Assembly: GCF_019219095.1 (NCBI RefSeq)
Contig: NZ_JAHUWH010000010.1
Coordinates: forward strand, 62,001-126,000
DNA from: Acidovorax sp. sic0104
Lineage (GTDB): Bacteria > Pseudomonadota > Gammaproteobacteria > Burkholderiales > Burkholderiaceae_C
Reading direction: 5' to 3'
DNA: 64,000 nucleotides
Position 1 is the stretch's first letter. The number at the start of each line of letters is the position of its first letter. This document shows, piece by piece, positions 8,626 to 17,528 of this stretch. The translations under genes were made by a program, and so were the position numbers. The notes under the pieces are model-generated. The model was not told where the DNA came from. It saw only the letters and a list, made by a program, of their open reading frames with translations, and made no database searches.

Positions 8626-9867
8626 ATGCTGCAACTCGACTTTCACCCTACGGGCCGCCACTTCCTGCAGATCCCGGGCCCGAGCCCGGTGCCAGACCGC
8701 ATTCTGCGGGCGATGAGCCTGCCCACCATCGACCACCGGGGCCCCGAGTTCGGTGGCCTGGGGCTCAAGGTGCTCTCGGGCATCCAGAAGATCTTCCAGA
8801 CCCGGCACCCCGTGGCGATCTACCCCGCATCGGGCACCGGCGCCTGGGAGGCGGCCCTGTCCAACACCCTCTCCCCGGGCGACCATGTGCTGATGTTCGA
8901 GACCGGGCATTTCGCCTCGCTGTGGCAGAAGATGGCCACGCGCCTCGGTATCTCCACCGAGTTCCTGGCCTGGGAAGGCAAGGATGAACACCTGCCCCTG
9001 GCCGGCGGCTGGCGCCGTGGCGTGCAGGCCGACCTGATCGAGGCCCGTCTGCGCAAGGACACGGAGCGCAGGATCAAGGCGGTCTGTGTGGTGCACAACG
9101 AGACGTCCACGGGCGTCACCTCCGACATTGCCGCCGTGCGCAAGGCCATCGACGCGGCGGGCCACCCCGCGCTGTTGATGGTGGACAGCATCTCCGGCCT
9201 GGCCAGCGCCGACTTCCGCCACGACGAATGGGGCGTGGACGTGACCATCAGTGGCTCGCAGAAGGGCTTGATGCTGCCACCGGGCATCAGCTTCAATGCG
9301 CTGTCCCCGCGCGCGCTCGAAGCCTCCAAAAAGGCTACCTTGCCCCGCGCGTTCTGGGCCTGGGACGAGATCGTGGAGATGAACAAGGACGGCTACTGGC
9401 CCTACACCCCCAACACCAACCTGCTCTATGGCCTGTCCGAAGCCATCGACATGCTGCTGGCCGAGGGCCTGGACAACGTGTTCGCGCGCCACCAGCGCTG
9501 GGGCGCGGGCGTGCGCGCCGCCGTCAACGCCTGGGGCCTGCCCATCCAGTGCGCCGACCCTGCGGTGTATTCGCCCGTGCTCACCGGCGTGATCACGCCC
9601 GAGGGGGTGGACTCCGATGCGTTGCGCCGGCTCATCCACCAGCGCTTCGACCTGTCGCTGGGCACCGGGCTGGGCAAGCTCAAGGGCCGCATGTTCCGCA
9701 TGGGCCACCTGGGCGACAGCAACGACCTCACGCTGATCGCCATGGTGGCGGGCGTGGAGATGGGCATGAAGCTCTCGGGCATTGCGCTGGCCGGTAGCGG
9801 CGTGCAGGCCAGCATGGACTATTTCGCCAGCCATGCGGCGCCCGCCGCGCTGAAGAAAGCGGCCTGA
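8626..9867 (+). CDS. Class V aminotransferase, serine-glyoxylate/alanine-glyoxylate type
   Basis: A 413-aa PLP enzyme of the class V family (SgaA/AGT branch). The N-terminus LQIPGPSPVP...IDHRGPEF is typical. The PLP-binding lysine is K213 in SGSQKGL, and VDSISGLAS supplies the cofactor-binding aspartate. Such enzymes move the amino group of serine or another small amino acid to glyoxylate or pyruvate. It heads an operon-like set with a Bug receptor and a hydratase and is divergent from the FCD regulator. The ATG has a good AGAAAGG site. The substrate may differ from serine: the neighbours suggest import and breakdown of an amino or keto acid. Confidence 0.88.
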   Translation: MLQLDFHPTGRHFLQIPGPSPVPDRILRAMSLPTIDHRGPEFGGLGLKVLSGIQKIFQTRHPVAIYPASGTGAWEAALSNTLSPGDHVLMFETGHFASLWQKMATRLGISTEFLAWEGKDEHLPLAGGWRRGVQADLIEARLRKDTERRIKAVCVVHNETSTGVTSDIAAVRKAIDAAGHPALLMVDSISGLASADFRHDEWGVDVTISGSQKGLMLPPGISFNALSPRALEASKKATLPRAFWAWDEIVEMNKDGYWPYTPNTNLLYGLSEAIDMLLAEGLDNVFARHQRWGAGVRAAVNAWGLPIQCADPAVYSPVLTGVITPEGVDSDALRRLIHQRFDLSLGTGLGKLKGRMFRMGHLGDSNDLTLIAMVAGVEMGMKLSGIALAGSGVQASMDYFASHAAPAALKKAA

Positions 9868-9894
9868 ACCCGCGCGCTTTCCTGGACTGAGCGA

Positions 9895-9941
9895 CCGGCG
9901 GACGCCTGCAGGAGGCGCCGGCCCGCCGGCATGTTTTTCTT
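9895..9941 (+). terminator. Possible terminator or attenuator after the aminotransferase gene
   Basis: A GC-rich hairpin (CGCCT at 9903-9907, loop, AGGCG at 9913-9917, flanked by further CCGG/GCCGG pairing) is followed at 9933-9941 by a T-rich run. It starts 28 bases after the stop and may reduce read-through into the Bug gene. The T-run is offset from the stem, so this is tentative. Confidence 0.35.
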
Positions 9942-10087
9942 TGCCGCTTGCGGCCCGCTGGTGGCGCAAGGACCGATCGACCTCGTGTTTTCAAGAACCT
10001 GGCCGTGCGCGCATGCGGCCGGGGTTCTCTGTGCTGAGTTCATTCAACCCGGCCCGCACCGACAAGGGCCTACGAAGGAGACAAGCG

Positions 10088-11068
10088 ATGATGAAAAGAC
10101 GTTCCCTGATCCAGTCCGCAGGCGCGGCGGCGGCCGTGCTCGGTGCCCCGCGCCTGTTCGCGCAGGAATGGCCCACCGGTCCGGTGCGCATCGTGGTGGG
10201 CTTTCCGCCCGGTGGCGGCACCGATGCGCTGGCGAGGGTGGTGGCGGTCAAGCTCTCCGCCATGTGGAAGCAGTCGGTCATCGTGGAGAACAAGGCTGGC
10301 GTGGCGGGCGTGCTGGCGGCCGAGTACGTGGCGCAGCAGCCCAGTGACGGCAGCACGCTGCTCATGGCGCACATCAACAGCCATGCGCTCGCGCCCAGCC
10401 TGCAGCCCAAGCTGCGCTATGACCCGCAGAAGGACTTCGTGCCCATCGTGATGGTGGGCGTCACGCCCAACCTGCTGATCGCGGGCCCGGCGCAGAAGGC
10501 GCTGACCGTGAAGGAGCTCGTGGCCCTGTGCAAGGCCAATCCGGGCAAGGTGACCTTTGGCTCGGCCGGCCCGGGCTCCGCGCAGCATCTGGCGCTGGAG
10601 ATGTTCAAGCTGCAGGCCGGGGTGGACGCGCTGCATGTGCCTTACAAGGGCAGCGGCCCGGCGCTCGCCGACCTGATGGGCAACCAGATCCAGTACTGTT
10701 TCGAGACCATGACCTCGGCCACGCCGCATGTGAAGAGCGGCAAGGTGGCCGCGGTGGCGCAGACGCGCACCAAGCGGGCCAAGGGGCACCCCGGCGTGTC
10801 CACGATGCAGGAGCAGGGTTTTGAAGGTTTTGAAGCCACGACCTGGTACGGCCTGGTCGGCCCTGGCAAACTTGCGCCCGGTGTCGCCGACAAGATCAAC
10901 CACGACGTCAACACCGTGCTGGCCATGCCCGATGTGCAGGAGCGCATGGACACCTACGGCGCGGAAGACGGCGGCGGCACGCGCGACAAGTTCAAGGAGT
11001 TCATCGCCACCGAGATCGCCAAGTGGGGCAAGGTGGTGAAGGATGGCAATGTCAAAGTGGAGAGTTGA
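10088..11068 (+). CDS. Bug/TctC-family periplasmic tricarboxylate-type binding protein
   Basis: A 326-aa substrate receptor of the Bordetella uptake gene family, which serves tripartite tricarboxylate transporters or signalling. The N-terminus MMKRRSLIQSAGAAAAVLGAPRLFA is a signal peptide ending before QEWP. The family signature FPPGGGTDALARVVA follows, with ENKAGVAGVLAAEYVA and PYKGSGPALADLMG later. GGAG lies 7 bases before the ATG at 10088 (a second ATG follows at once). No TctA/TctB membrane genes are adjacent, which is usual for Bug genes. It probably captures the compound handled by the flanking aminotransferase and hydratase. Confidence 0.92.
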   Translation: MMKRRSLIQSAGAAAAVLGAPRLFAQEWPTGPVRIVVGFPPGGGTDALARVVAVKLSAMWKQSVIVENKAGVAGVLAAEYVAQQPSDGSTLLMAHINSHALAPSLQPKLRYDPQKDFVPIVMVGVTPNLLIAGPAQKALTVKELVALCKANPGKVTFGSAGPGSAQHLALEMFKLQAGVDALHVPYKGSGPALADLMGNQIQYCFETMTSATPHVKSGKVAAVAQTRTKRAKGHPGVSTMQEQGFEGFEATTWYGLVGPGKLAPGVADKINHDVNTVLAMPDVQERMDTYGAEDGGGTRDKFKEFIATEIAKWGKVVKDGNVKVES

Positions 11069-11073
11069 ACCCG

Positions 11074-11871
11074 ATGGCTGATGAAGCAGCGACAACAAAG
11101 GCGGCAACGCCCCTGGCCGTGGGACTGGCGGACTCGCTGGCTGCCGCATGGCGTGATGGCCGCGCCATCAGCGCCCAACCCTGGGCGACCGCGCTGGACG
11201 GTGCCTCTGCTGCCTATGCCGTGCAGGACCTGCTGGGACGGTCGATGGGGTGGTTCGGGCCGGAACTTGCCCGTCACTGGAAGTCGGGCGGGCCCAATCG
11301 CCAGGCCGTGCTCACGCATGCGCCGCTGCCGCCCGCCGGTGTGCGTGCGAGCCCGGCACGTTGTGCCGACATGCAGTTCCAGACCCTGGGTATCGAGGCC
11401 GAGATCGCGCTGCGCCTGGGGGAAGCGGTCACGCCGGCGCAGGCCGCAATATTGAACGCATCCGACGCCGCCGCGCTGGTCGACGCGATGGCTGTGTCGA
11501 TCGAGATCGTGGATTCGCGCTGGCAGGAAGGTGGCGATGCGCCGGCGCTGCTGCGCCTGGCCGATCTCCAGTCGCACGGCGCGCTGGTGCTGGGCGAATG
11601 GAAGCCCTACGCCGCAAGGGACTGGGCGGCGCAGTCGTGCGAGGTGCGCATCGGCTCGCAGGCGCCGGTGGTGCGCCAGGGCACGCACCCGCTGGGTGAT
11701 CCTGGGTGGCTGCTGCCGGTGTGGCTGCGGCACCTTGCGCGCAGCGGGCTGACCGTGCCGGCCGGCACCGTGGTGACCACCGGGTCCTGGGTGGGAATGC
11801 TGCAGGCCCAGCCGGGAGACAGCGTGGCCGTGTCTTTTGAAGGCGTCGGCAGTGCCGCTGTGCAGCTATGA
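11074..11871 (+). CDS. 2-keto-4-pentenoate hydratase/fumarylacetoacetase-fold protein (MhpD-like)
   Basis: A 265-aa protein of the FAH superfamily, closest in layout to 2-oxopent-4-enoate hydratases and oxaloacetate/keto acid decarboxylases. Visible marks are FQTLGIEAEIALRLG (metal-binding glutamates), AVSIEIVDSRW, LADLQSHGALVLG and the closing VVTTGSWVG...GDSVAVSFEGVGSA. The ATG at 11074 is 5 bases after the stop of the Bug gene, so the two are probably one transcript. It likely hydrates or cleaves a 2-keto acid produced from the imported substrate. Confidence 0.82.
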   Translation: MADEAATTKAATPLAVGLADSLAAAWRDGRAISAQPWATALDGASAAYAVQDLLGRSMGWFGPELARHWKSGGPNRQAVLTHAPLPPAGVRASPARCADMQFQTLGIEAEIALRLGEAVTPAQAAILNASDAAALVDAMAVSIEIVDSRWQEGGDAPALLRLADLQSHGALVLGEWKPYAARDWAAQSCEVRIGSQAPVVRQGTHPLGDPGWLLPVWLRHLARSGLTVPAGTVVTTGSWVGMLQAQPGDSVAVSFEGVGSAAVQL

Positions 11872-11918
11872 CCTGGCGGGTGGCGCAAAGCCACCACGAC
11901 GGCTGAACCGACGCTTCT

Positions 11919-12458
11919 TCAGAAGGACGATCCTGGCTGCGCCAGGAACGCTGTTTCCTGGGGGGTCGATGCGCGGCCCAGTGCCGCATTGCGGTGCGGG
12001 TAGCGTCCAAAGCGCACAAGGATCTCGTAGTGGCGCTGTTCGAACTGAAGGTTGTGCTCCAGGCCGCTCTGGCTGAACAGGGCCATCGCCTGCGCGTGAA
12101 TTGTCAAAGACTCGCTGTGCATGTAGGGCATGTACGCGAAGGCGCGCTGCTCCAAGGGCAGCTCCGCGTCACGCCGGCTCGATACCAGCTCCTGCGCCAG
12201 GGTGAGCGCCTGTGCGTCCTGCGCGAAGGCAAGTGGCGAACCCCGGTGGATGTTGCGTGAGAACTGGTCCAGCACCAGGATCTCCGCCAGCCGGCCCCTC
12301 GCTGTATCGCGCCAGGCCCACAGCTCGCCTTGCCGCGCGGCCTCCCAGGTCTCGCCAAAGCGGGCGCGAATCAGGTTGTCGACCTTGTCGTCCTGCGCGA
12401 AGTGCTGGGCCGGACTGAGTTCTTCGAACCAGAAGCGCAGGATGTTTTCAGAGGGCAT
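11919..12458 (-). CDS. DUF924 family protein
   Basis: A 179-aa protein matching the DUF924 family, which has a tetratricopeptide-like helical fold and is widespread in proteobacteria. Recognisable family segments are ILRFWFEELSPAQHF near the start, LAEILVLDQFSRNIHRG in the middle and YMPYMHSES with HAQAMALFSQSGLEH later. No catalytic role is established for the family. It follows the catabolic operon tail to tail and precedes two other minus-strand genes. Confidence 0.88.
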   Translation of the reverse strand: MPSENILRFWFEELSPAQHFAQDDKVDNLIRARFGETWEAARQGELWAWRDTARGRLAEILVLDQFSRNIHRGSPLAFAQDAQALTLAQELVSSRRDAELPLEQRAFAYMPYMHSESLTIHAQAMALFSQSGLEHNLQFEQRHYEILVRFGRYPHRNAALGRASTPQETAFLAQPGSSF

Positions 12459-12575
12459 GGTGCAAAAGCCTATGGTTGAAAAGTGGCGGCTGCCGCTTGC
12501 CGCAAAGCGCTTGAAGCTGCAAAGAAAACAGCACAGAGTTGACTCTGCAACGGTATGCCCCGTTGGCCTTCTACC

Positions 12576-12803
12576 CTAGTTGCCGGGGCCCTTGTCCAGA
12601 CGTATCTTGCCGTCGCGCACGTACTGATTGAACTGGTCGCGCGGTATGGCGGCAGAGCCCACGGCGTCATTGTCGGCGGTCCAGCTCAGCGTGGTGCTGT
12701 CCTTGGAAGGTTCCAGCTCGACCGGACCCTTGGGAATGGTGAGCGGCGCACCGTCACCGGGGGTGTAGGTGACGTGGCCCGCAATGGTGGCGCGTTGTGT
12801 CAT
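12576..12803 (-). CDS. Small conserved hypothetical protein (75 aa)
   Basis: The ATG at 12803 has an AAGGAG ribosome site 6 bases upstream and starts MTQRATIAGHVTYTPGDG. The protein is hydrophilic, with a TIPKGPVELEPSKDSTTLSW core and a charged end (NQYVRDGKIRLDKGPGN). The composition suggests a compact beta-rich fold. No known domain was recognised. The strong ribosome site and coding character support a real gene. Confidence 0.7.
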   Translation of the reverse strand: MTQRATIAGHVTYTPGDGAPLTIPKGPVELEPSKDSTTLSWTADNDAVGSAAIPRDQFNQYVRDGKIRLDKGPGN

Positions 12804-12941
12804 GCGATCTCCTTGGCGCGGCGCGTGCCGCAGTGCTGATCGCGCCATTTGACCGCGCCACGAGTTTCCGTGCTGTAAGACCATGCCCTGCGTGGGCGAG
12901 GGCCGGGTTCCCAGGCTGTGCTGGGTGTGCTGTATGGGCGG

Positions 12942-13898
12942 TCAGGGCGGCACCACCGCCTGCGTTCGCTCCTGGCGCACCAGGTACAGGCCGCTGCCGA
13001 TGATGATGGCGCCGCCCAGCAGCGTGGAATAGCCCGGCACCGCCTGCCACAGCACCCAGTCCAGGCCCATGCCCCAGGCCAGGGCCGTGTATTCGAACGG
13101 CGCCACCACCGATGCCTGGCCGTGGCGGAAGGCCTCGGTGATCGCCAGCTGCCCCAGGAAGCCTGTGACTGCCAGACCTGCCACCAGGGGCCAGTGCGCC
13201 CGGTCCACGCCCACCCAGCCAGGTAGCGCGAGCGCGCCGGCACCCAGCGCCAGCAAGGTGGTGGTCCAGAACACCAGGCTTGCGCTGGAGTCGGTGCGCG
13301 TCAGCACCCGGCCGGTGATGGCCGACACCGCGTAGCCGCAGGCTGCTCCCAGCACTGCCAGCGCTCCCAGGGTGAAGAAGGCGTCCTGGCTGGGCCGCAG
13401 CGCGACCACCACGCCGACCATGCCCAGTGCGATGGCCACCCAGTGCGCGGCGCGTACCTTCTCGCGCAGCACCACGGTCGACAGCGCTGTGATCAACAGC
13501 GGCGCGATGAAGAACAGCGTGTAGGCCTCGGCCAGGCCGAGTTCCTTGAGCGCATAGGCGAACAGCCCGAGCATGGACACATTGATCACGCCGCGCAGCA
13601 GGTGCAGCGGCCAGCGCACCTTGAGCAGCCCGCCCACTTCGCGCCGCCACACCACATACAGGACCACCAGCGGCAGGGCGGCCCAGCCGCGCAGCGCCGC
13701 CACCTGCATCGCGGGGTAGCTTGCCGACAAGGTCTTGAGCAGGGCGTCCATCAGGGAGAAGAAGCCCACGGCCGCCACCATGGCGATGATGCCGCGCAGG
13801 TTGCCCGAGGCCTGGGCGTGCGCTGAGGGGCTGGGGGCTGCCGGCGATGTGTCTGCTGGCGTGGCTTGCGGTGCTTCGGAGCTGGTCGCTTGGCTCAT
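12942..13898 (-). CDS. EamA/DMT-family inner membrane transporter
   Basis: A 318-aa protein with about ten hydrophobic segments in two repeats of five, as in the drug/metabolite transporter superfamily. The first EamA repeat begins RGIIAMVAAVGFFSLMDALLK, with LALRG-like VAALRGWAALP. The repeat ends at VVLREKVRAAHW, and the second closes with FRHGQASVVAPFEYTALAW. The first 40 residues are Ala/Pro/Ser-rich and probably cytoplasmic. The ATG at 13898 was preferred to an upstream extension because it precedes the poor-complexity leader directly. The exported or imported compound is unknown. Confidence 0.88.
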   Translation of the reverse strand: MSQATSSEAPQATPADTSPAAPSPSAHAQASGNLRGIIAMVAAVGFFSLMDALLKTLSASYPAMQVAALRGWAALPLVVLYVVWRREVGGLLKVRWPLHLLRGVINVSMLGLFAYALKELGLAEAYTLFFIAPLLITALSTVVLREKVRAAHWVAIALGMVGVVVALRPSQDAFFTLGALAVLGAACGYAVSAITGRVLTRTDSSASLVFWTTTLLALGAGALALPGWVGVDRAHWPLVAGLAVTGFLGQLAITEAFRHGQASVVAPFEYTALAWGMGLDWVLWQAVPGYSTLLGGAIIIGSGLYLVRQERTQAVVPP

Positions 13899-14032
13899 GG
13901 GGCATGGCCTGGTGCATGCCGCAGGCCCACGTGGAGGAGGGCCAAAAAGTGTATCGCACGCGGCCCCTGTTCCGGGCGTTTCAGGGCCGGGGTAATGCGC
14001 ATGACTGAGGCTTGCGACTGAGCCGCAGCGAC

Positions 14033-14554
14033 TCAGTCCCCCTCGCGCCGGGGCCGGGTCGATGCGCGGGCCATGCGGTCGTGCATCAGAGGCATGGCCC
14101 ACAGCACCAGCAGTGCCAGCAAAGTGCTCAGCACCGCCGTGGTCTCGCGCCCCAGTCCTGCCGCGACGCCGATGGCGGCGGTCAGCCAGATGCCAGCCGC
14201 CGTGGTCAGTCCCTTGACCTGGCTTTCGGCGTCACCCTTGAGGATGGTCCCGGCGCCCAGAAAACCCACGCCGGCGATGATGCCCTGCAGCACGCGGCTG
14301 TTGTCCGCCGGCTCGATGCCTGCCTGCTGCGCCACCAGCACGAACAGCGCGGCACCCATGGACACCAGCATGTGGGTGCGTACGCCGGCGGCCTTGCCCG
14401 CATGTTCGCGCTCCCACCCGAGCAGGCCGCCCAGCACGGCGGCCACCGTCAGCCTCACCACGATGCGCGTGGCCTGCCCCACGTCCGTAACGTCCGAGAA
14501 CTCGGACGCCACGGTGGTGGTGATCTCGTGCCAGATGCCGTCCATGTCAGCCAT
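14033..14554 (-). CDS. MgtC/SapB family membrane protein
   Basis: A 173-aa membrane protein with the MgtC N-terminal domain: ATRIVVRLTVAAVLGGLLGWERE, then KAAGVRTHMLVSMGAALFVLV and GIIAGVGFLGAGTILKG, which are the family signatures. Four to five membrane segments are seen and the C-terminal ACT-like domain of longer MgtC proteins is absent. Members support growth in low magnesium or act on the F-type ATP synthase in pathogens. Here the role is unproven. Confidence 0.88.
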   Translation of the reverse strand: MADMDGIWHEITTTVASEFSDVTDVGQATRIVVRLTVAAVLGGLLGWEREHAGKAAGVRTHMLVSMGAALFVLVAQQAGIEPADNSRVLQGIIAGVGFLGAGTILKGDAESQVKGLTTAAGIWLTAAIGVAAGLGRETTAVLSTLLALLVLWAMPLMHDRMARASTRPRREGD

Positions 14555-15036
14555 GGCCGTGCCCCTCGGGGATGGAGCCGGGAGGTGTGGAGGTCGCGGC
14601 GCCTGGGCGTGGCGTGGCTGTAAAGGTTTGCATGGTCGACGTGGCGTGTGAAGGTCGGCCCGACTGGCCGCTTGCGGACTGTGCGCCGTCCGCCGCCTTG
14701 TGGTCTAGCGGCGGCCACCGGGCGCCGAAGTAGGACGGTGCTGACGCCTGCCCGCGCGGTGAAGAGAGGGGGGGCCAGGGGCTCCAACCAAATGACGGAA
14801 ATTCGATTGCCAGTAAAGCGGCGATAGCTATGAAAATGATAGTAAAAAGGACAGCTGAGGCGCTGCGCGGCAGGCCAGCAAGCCGACAGCGTGCGTGTGG
14901 TGCCGGATCGCCCCGCTCCTTGCCACTGCTGGCGCTTGCGTGCCACGGTGGCGCGTGTCACGATTTGCATGGGGCCCCCACACCACGTTTGCCAGGCTGC
15001 TGCCAGGGGGCCGGTGCGGCCGTGTGAGGAGGTGCC
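14555..15036. other. Intergenic region with one copy of the 17-bp palindrome
   Basis: A 482-base gap between divergent starts (mgtC-like and the quinone reductase). It must carry both promoters, and a TGAGGAGGTG ribosome site lies just before 15037. A GCTAT-N7 palindrome copy is at 14827-14843 in an AT-rich pocket (14790-14860). No gene is supported here. Confidence 0.5.
14827..14843. repeat. Dispersed 17-bp palindrome, copy 1
   Basis: GCTATgaaaatgATAGT, same length and core as five other intergenic copies in the window. The last base departs from the ATAGC consensus. Confidence 0.6.
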
Positions 15037-15627
15037 ATGACCCCGCAACGCATCGTGATGATCCAGGGACACCCCGATGCCAGCGCGCCGCATCTGTGCC
15101 ATGCGCTGGCGCAGGCCTACGCGCTGGGCGCCACCAGCGCGGGCCACGAGGTGCGGCTGATCGACGTCGCCGCCATTGATTTTGCGCTGCTGCGCAGCCA
15201 GCACGAATGGGAGCTGGGCCTGCTGCCGGCTCGGCTCAAGCCCGCGCAGGAGGACATCGGCTGGGCCCAGCACCTGGTGCTTTTCTTTCCGCTGTGGCTG
15301 GGCGACATGCCGGCGCTGCTCAAGGGCTTTCTGGAGCAGGTGGCGCGGCCGGGCTTTGCGTTCACCACCGAGGGCAGCAACCCGTTCGGGCGCAAGGGAC
15401 TCACCGGCCGCAGTGCGCGGGTGGTGGTGACCATGGGCATGCCCGCGCTGGTGTACCGCTGGTACTTCCGCGCGCACAGCGTGAAGTCGCTGGAGCGCAA
15501 CATCCTGGGCTTCGCGGGCATCGCGCCGGTGCATGAAACCCTGGTGGGCAGCGTGGAGCAGCTGGGCGACAGCGGCGTGGCGAAATGGAAGGCCCGCATG
15601 CAGTCGCTCGGGGCCAAGGCAGGATAG
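15037..15627 (+). CDS. NAD(P)H-dependent quinone reductase/flavodoxin-like fold protein
   Basis: A 196-aa flavoprotein of the NQO1/MdaB-type family: the N-terminal strand and FMN/FAD loop read IVMIQGHPDASAPHLCHALA, and WAQHLVLFFPLWLGDMPALLKGFLEQV is the conserved flavin-binding segment, followed by GKGL-like RKGLTGRSARVVVTMGMP. Members carry out two-electron reduction of quinones and limit redox cycling. A very strong ribosome site (GAGGAGGT) precedes the ATG at 15037. It converges with the pseudouridine synthase gene. Confidence 0.88.
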   Translation: MTPQRIVMIQGHPDASAPHLCHALAQAYALGATSAGHEVRLIDVAAIDFALLRSQHEWELGLLPARLKPAQEDIGWAQHLVLFFPLWLGDMPALLKGFLEQVARPGFAFTTEGSNPFGRKGLTGRSARVVVTMGMPALVYRWYFRAHSVKSLERNILGFAGIAPVHETLVGSVEQLGDSGVAKWKARMQSLGAKAG

Positions 15628-15647
15628 CTGCGGCGGCAGGAGCCCCG

Positions 15648-16454
15648 TCAGGGCGTTGACACCCCGGGCGCGCCGGGTGCGGCCGGCTCCCACGGCAGCT
15701 GTGAGAGCAGGCGCTGCCAGTCTGCGGCAGGCGCCCCCGTGTCGGCGTCGGCGTCGGCTGCTGCGGCTTCGCCGCAGGCCCGGTGCGGCCACTGCAGCCC
15801 GCTGTCGAACACCAGCGCCTGCCCGCTCACCGGGTGGGGCACTGTGAGCTGCCATGCATGCAGCCACAGCCGCTGCAGACCCAGCCGGTCGGCCCACCAG
15901 CGGTTGATGGGGCCCTTGCCATGCGTGGCGTCGCCGATGATGGGGTGCGCCACATGCTTGAGGTGGCGGCGGATCTGGTGGCGCCGGCCCGTGCTGGGCG
16001 TGGCCTCCACCAGCGACGCGCGGGTGCTGGCGAACCGCGCATCGCTCGCCTCTGGCAGGGTGAGTTGCGCCAGGCGCCGGAACTGTGTGCGGGCGTCCTG
16101 CACGGCGGCATCGGCCGGGGCGTCGTCGGGCTTGAGCGCGTGGTCCACATCCACGGCATCGGGCGCCCACCCACGCACCATGGCCAGGTAGCGCTTGTGC
16201 GTGGCCTGCCGCTCGAACGCCTGCGACAGCGCGCGCGCCGCATCGCTGTGCAGCGCCATCACCAGCACGCCGCAGGTGCCCTTGTCCAACCGGTGCACGG
16301 GAAACACATGCTGGCCCAGCTGGTCGCGCAGGGCCTGCATCACGAAGCGGGTTTCGCCAGCGTCGAGTCCCGTGCGGTGAACGAGCCAGCCTGCGGGCTT
16401 GTAGACGGCCACGAGGTGCTCGTCGCGCCAGAGGATGTGCAGGGGAGGGTGCAT
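15648..16454 (-). CDS. truC: tRNA pseudouridine(65) synthase, TruC type
   Basis: A 268-aa RluA-superfamily enzyme. The segment from ILWRDEHLVAVYKPAGWLVHR through GETRFVMQALRDQLGQHVFPVHRLDKGTCGVLVMAL is characteristic of TruC, which converts U65 in some tRNAs; the catalytic aspartate is in HRLDKGT. The extra C-terminal 25 residues (Asp/Ala repeats DADADTGAP then PWEPAAPGAPG) are species-specific. The ATG at 16454 begins the conserved domain; an upstream ATG at 16511 would add an unusual leader. Confidence 0.88.
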   Translation of the reverse strand: MHPPLHILWRDEHLVAVYKPAGWLVHRTGLDAGETRFVMQALRDQLGQHVFPVHRLDKGTCGVLVMALHSDAARALSQAFERQATHKRYLAMVRGWAPDAVDVDHALKPDDAPADAAVQDARTQFRRLAQLTLPEASDARFASTRASLVEATPSTGRRHQIRRHLKHVAHPIIGDATHGKGPINRWWADRLGLQRLWLHAWQLTVPHPVSGQALVFDSGLQWPHRACGEAAAADADADTGAPAADWQRLLSQLPWEPAAPGAPGVSTP

Positions 16455-16562
16455 GAAAGAGGCCGGCCTGGGACGCACGCCGAATGAGGGAAGGCGCGCA
16501 TTGTGCAGCACGCTGGGCGGCCTACACTGCGGCGATCAAGTTCATGCAAAGGAATGCAGCGT

Positions 16563-16898
16563 ATGTCGGCAGGAGACTGGAAAGACATGTACGCCGCCGC
16601 GCTGGCGGGCGACCTGGCGCTGGTGCGCCACCACATCGGCGCGGGGGTGAACCCCAACTACCAGCACCCCGAGATCCTGTGCACCCCGCTGGTGGCGGCC
16701 CTCATTCACGGGCACGATGCCATTGCGCATTACCTGCTCGACCACGGTGCGGACCCGCAGTTGCGCTCGGAATTCGACGGCATGACGCCGCTGCAGGCGG
16801 CGCGGCGCCATGAGCGCACCGAATTCATCGCGCTGCTGCGCGAGCGCGGTGCGCGGGAGGTCAAGACCCCCTTCTGGTGGCGCTGGTTGCCGGTTTAA
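16563..16898 (+). CDS. Ankyrin-repeat protein
   Basis: A 111-aa protein with about three ankyrin repeats: DMYAAALAGDLALVRHHIGAGVNPN, TPLVAALIHGHDAIAHYLLDHGADP and TPLQAARRHERTEFIALLRERGA. It ends with a hydrophobic aromatic tail (KTPFWWRWLPV). Ankyrin repeats mediate protein contacts; no partner can be named. The ATG at 16563 follows an AAAGGA site and removes a leader not resembling the family. It is divergent from truC. Confidence 0.85.
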   Translation: MSAGDWKDMYAAALAGDLALVRHHIGAGVNPNYQHPEILCTPLVAALIHGHDAIAHYLLDHGADPQLRSEFDGMTPLQAARRHERTEFIALLRERGAREVKTPFWWRWLPV

Positions 16899-16950
16899 GG
16901 CGGGCGTTTTCAGGCGCTCTGGCCGTGCCTGCCCGGCCTGGGCCAGCGGC

Positions 16951-17415
16951 TCAGGGGGTGTTTGCGTGTTTCGCGCGCATCTTGGCGGCGATGTATTCGC
17001 CGTGCGTCACGTGCAGCAGGCCGGCCACCTTGCTGATGGCGTGCATCTCGTTTTCATCGAGGCGCGCGTCGGCATAGGCCACCTGCCACATCGCCTCGAC
17101 GAGTTCGATCTTCTGCGGCTGCGTGAAGTGATCGTTGAGCTGGCCGGTGAACCGTTGGTAGTCGTAAGCGGTGCGGGCTGTGTCCACCGCCAGCTCGAGC
17201 AGGCGATCCACTTCGTCGTCGCTGAGCATGAAGCGCTCGCGCAGCGCACGGACCATGGCAGTGCGCTCGGCGTCGTCCATCGCGGCATCGGCGCGCACGA
17301 CCTCCACCAGCAGCACGGCGGCGGCAAGCTGCACCGAGTGCGTTTGCTGGGCTGAAGAGGCCCCGGGGCGGGGGACTGTGAAGCTTTCGAACAGCTCCTT
17401 GAGGGTCTGGAACAT
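16951..17415 (-). CDS. TerB/tellurite-resistance-like helical protein
   Basis: A 154-aa protein of the TerB-like fold (DjlA N-terminal/TerB superfamily). The family marks are the paired motifs VQLAAAVLLVEVVRADAAMDDAE and IELVEAMWQVAYADARLDENEMHAI, with acidic residues that can bind metal, and the closing ISKVAGLLHVTHGEYIAAKMR. The ATG at 17415 starts MFQTLKELFESF. Despite the family name, tellurite resistance is not implied: other ter genes are absent. Confidence 0.85.
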   Translation of the reverse strand: MFQTLKELFESFTVPRPGASSAQQTHSVQLAAAVLLVEVVRADAAMDDAERTAMVRALRERFMLSDDEVDRLLELAVDTARTAYDYQRFTGQLNDHFTQPQKIELVEAMWQVAYADARLDENEMHAISKVAGLLHVTHGEYIAAKMRAKHANTP

Positions 17416-17528
17416 GGTTCTGCCGAAGAGTGAGGTGGGCCATGGAGTGCGAAATGCCATGCCTGGTGGAGCCGCGATGCCATGCATTGGTTCCCCCCGC
17501 CTGGCGAGCGGGCGACAATCGGGGGGAC

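Noticed and set aside
16951..17415. Tellurite resistance locus
   Set aside because: Only a TerB-like fold is present; the other ter genes are missing.
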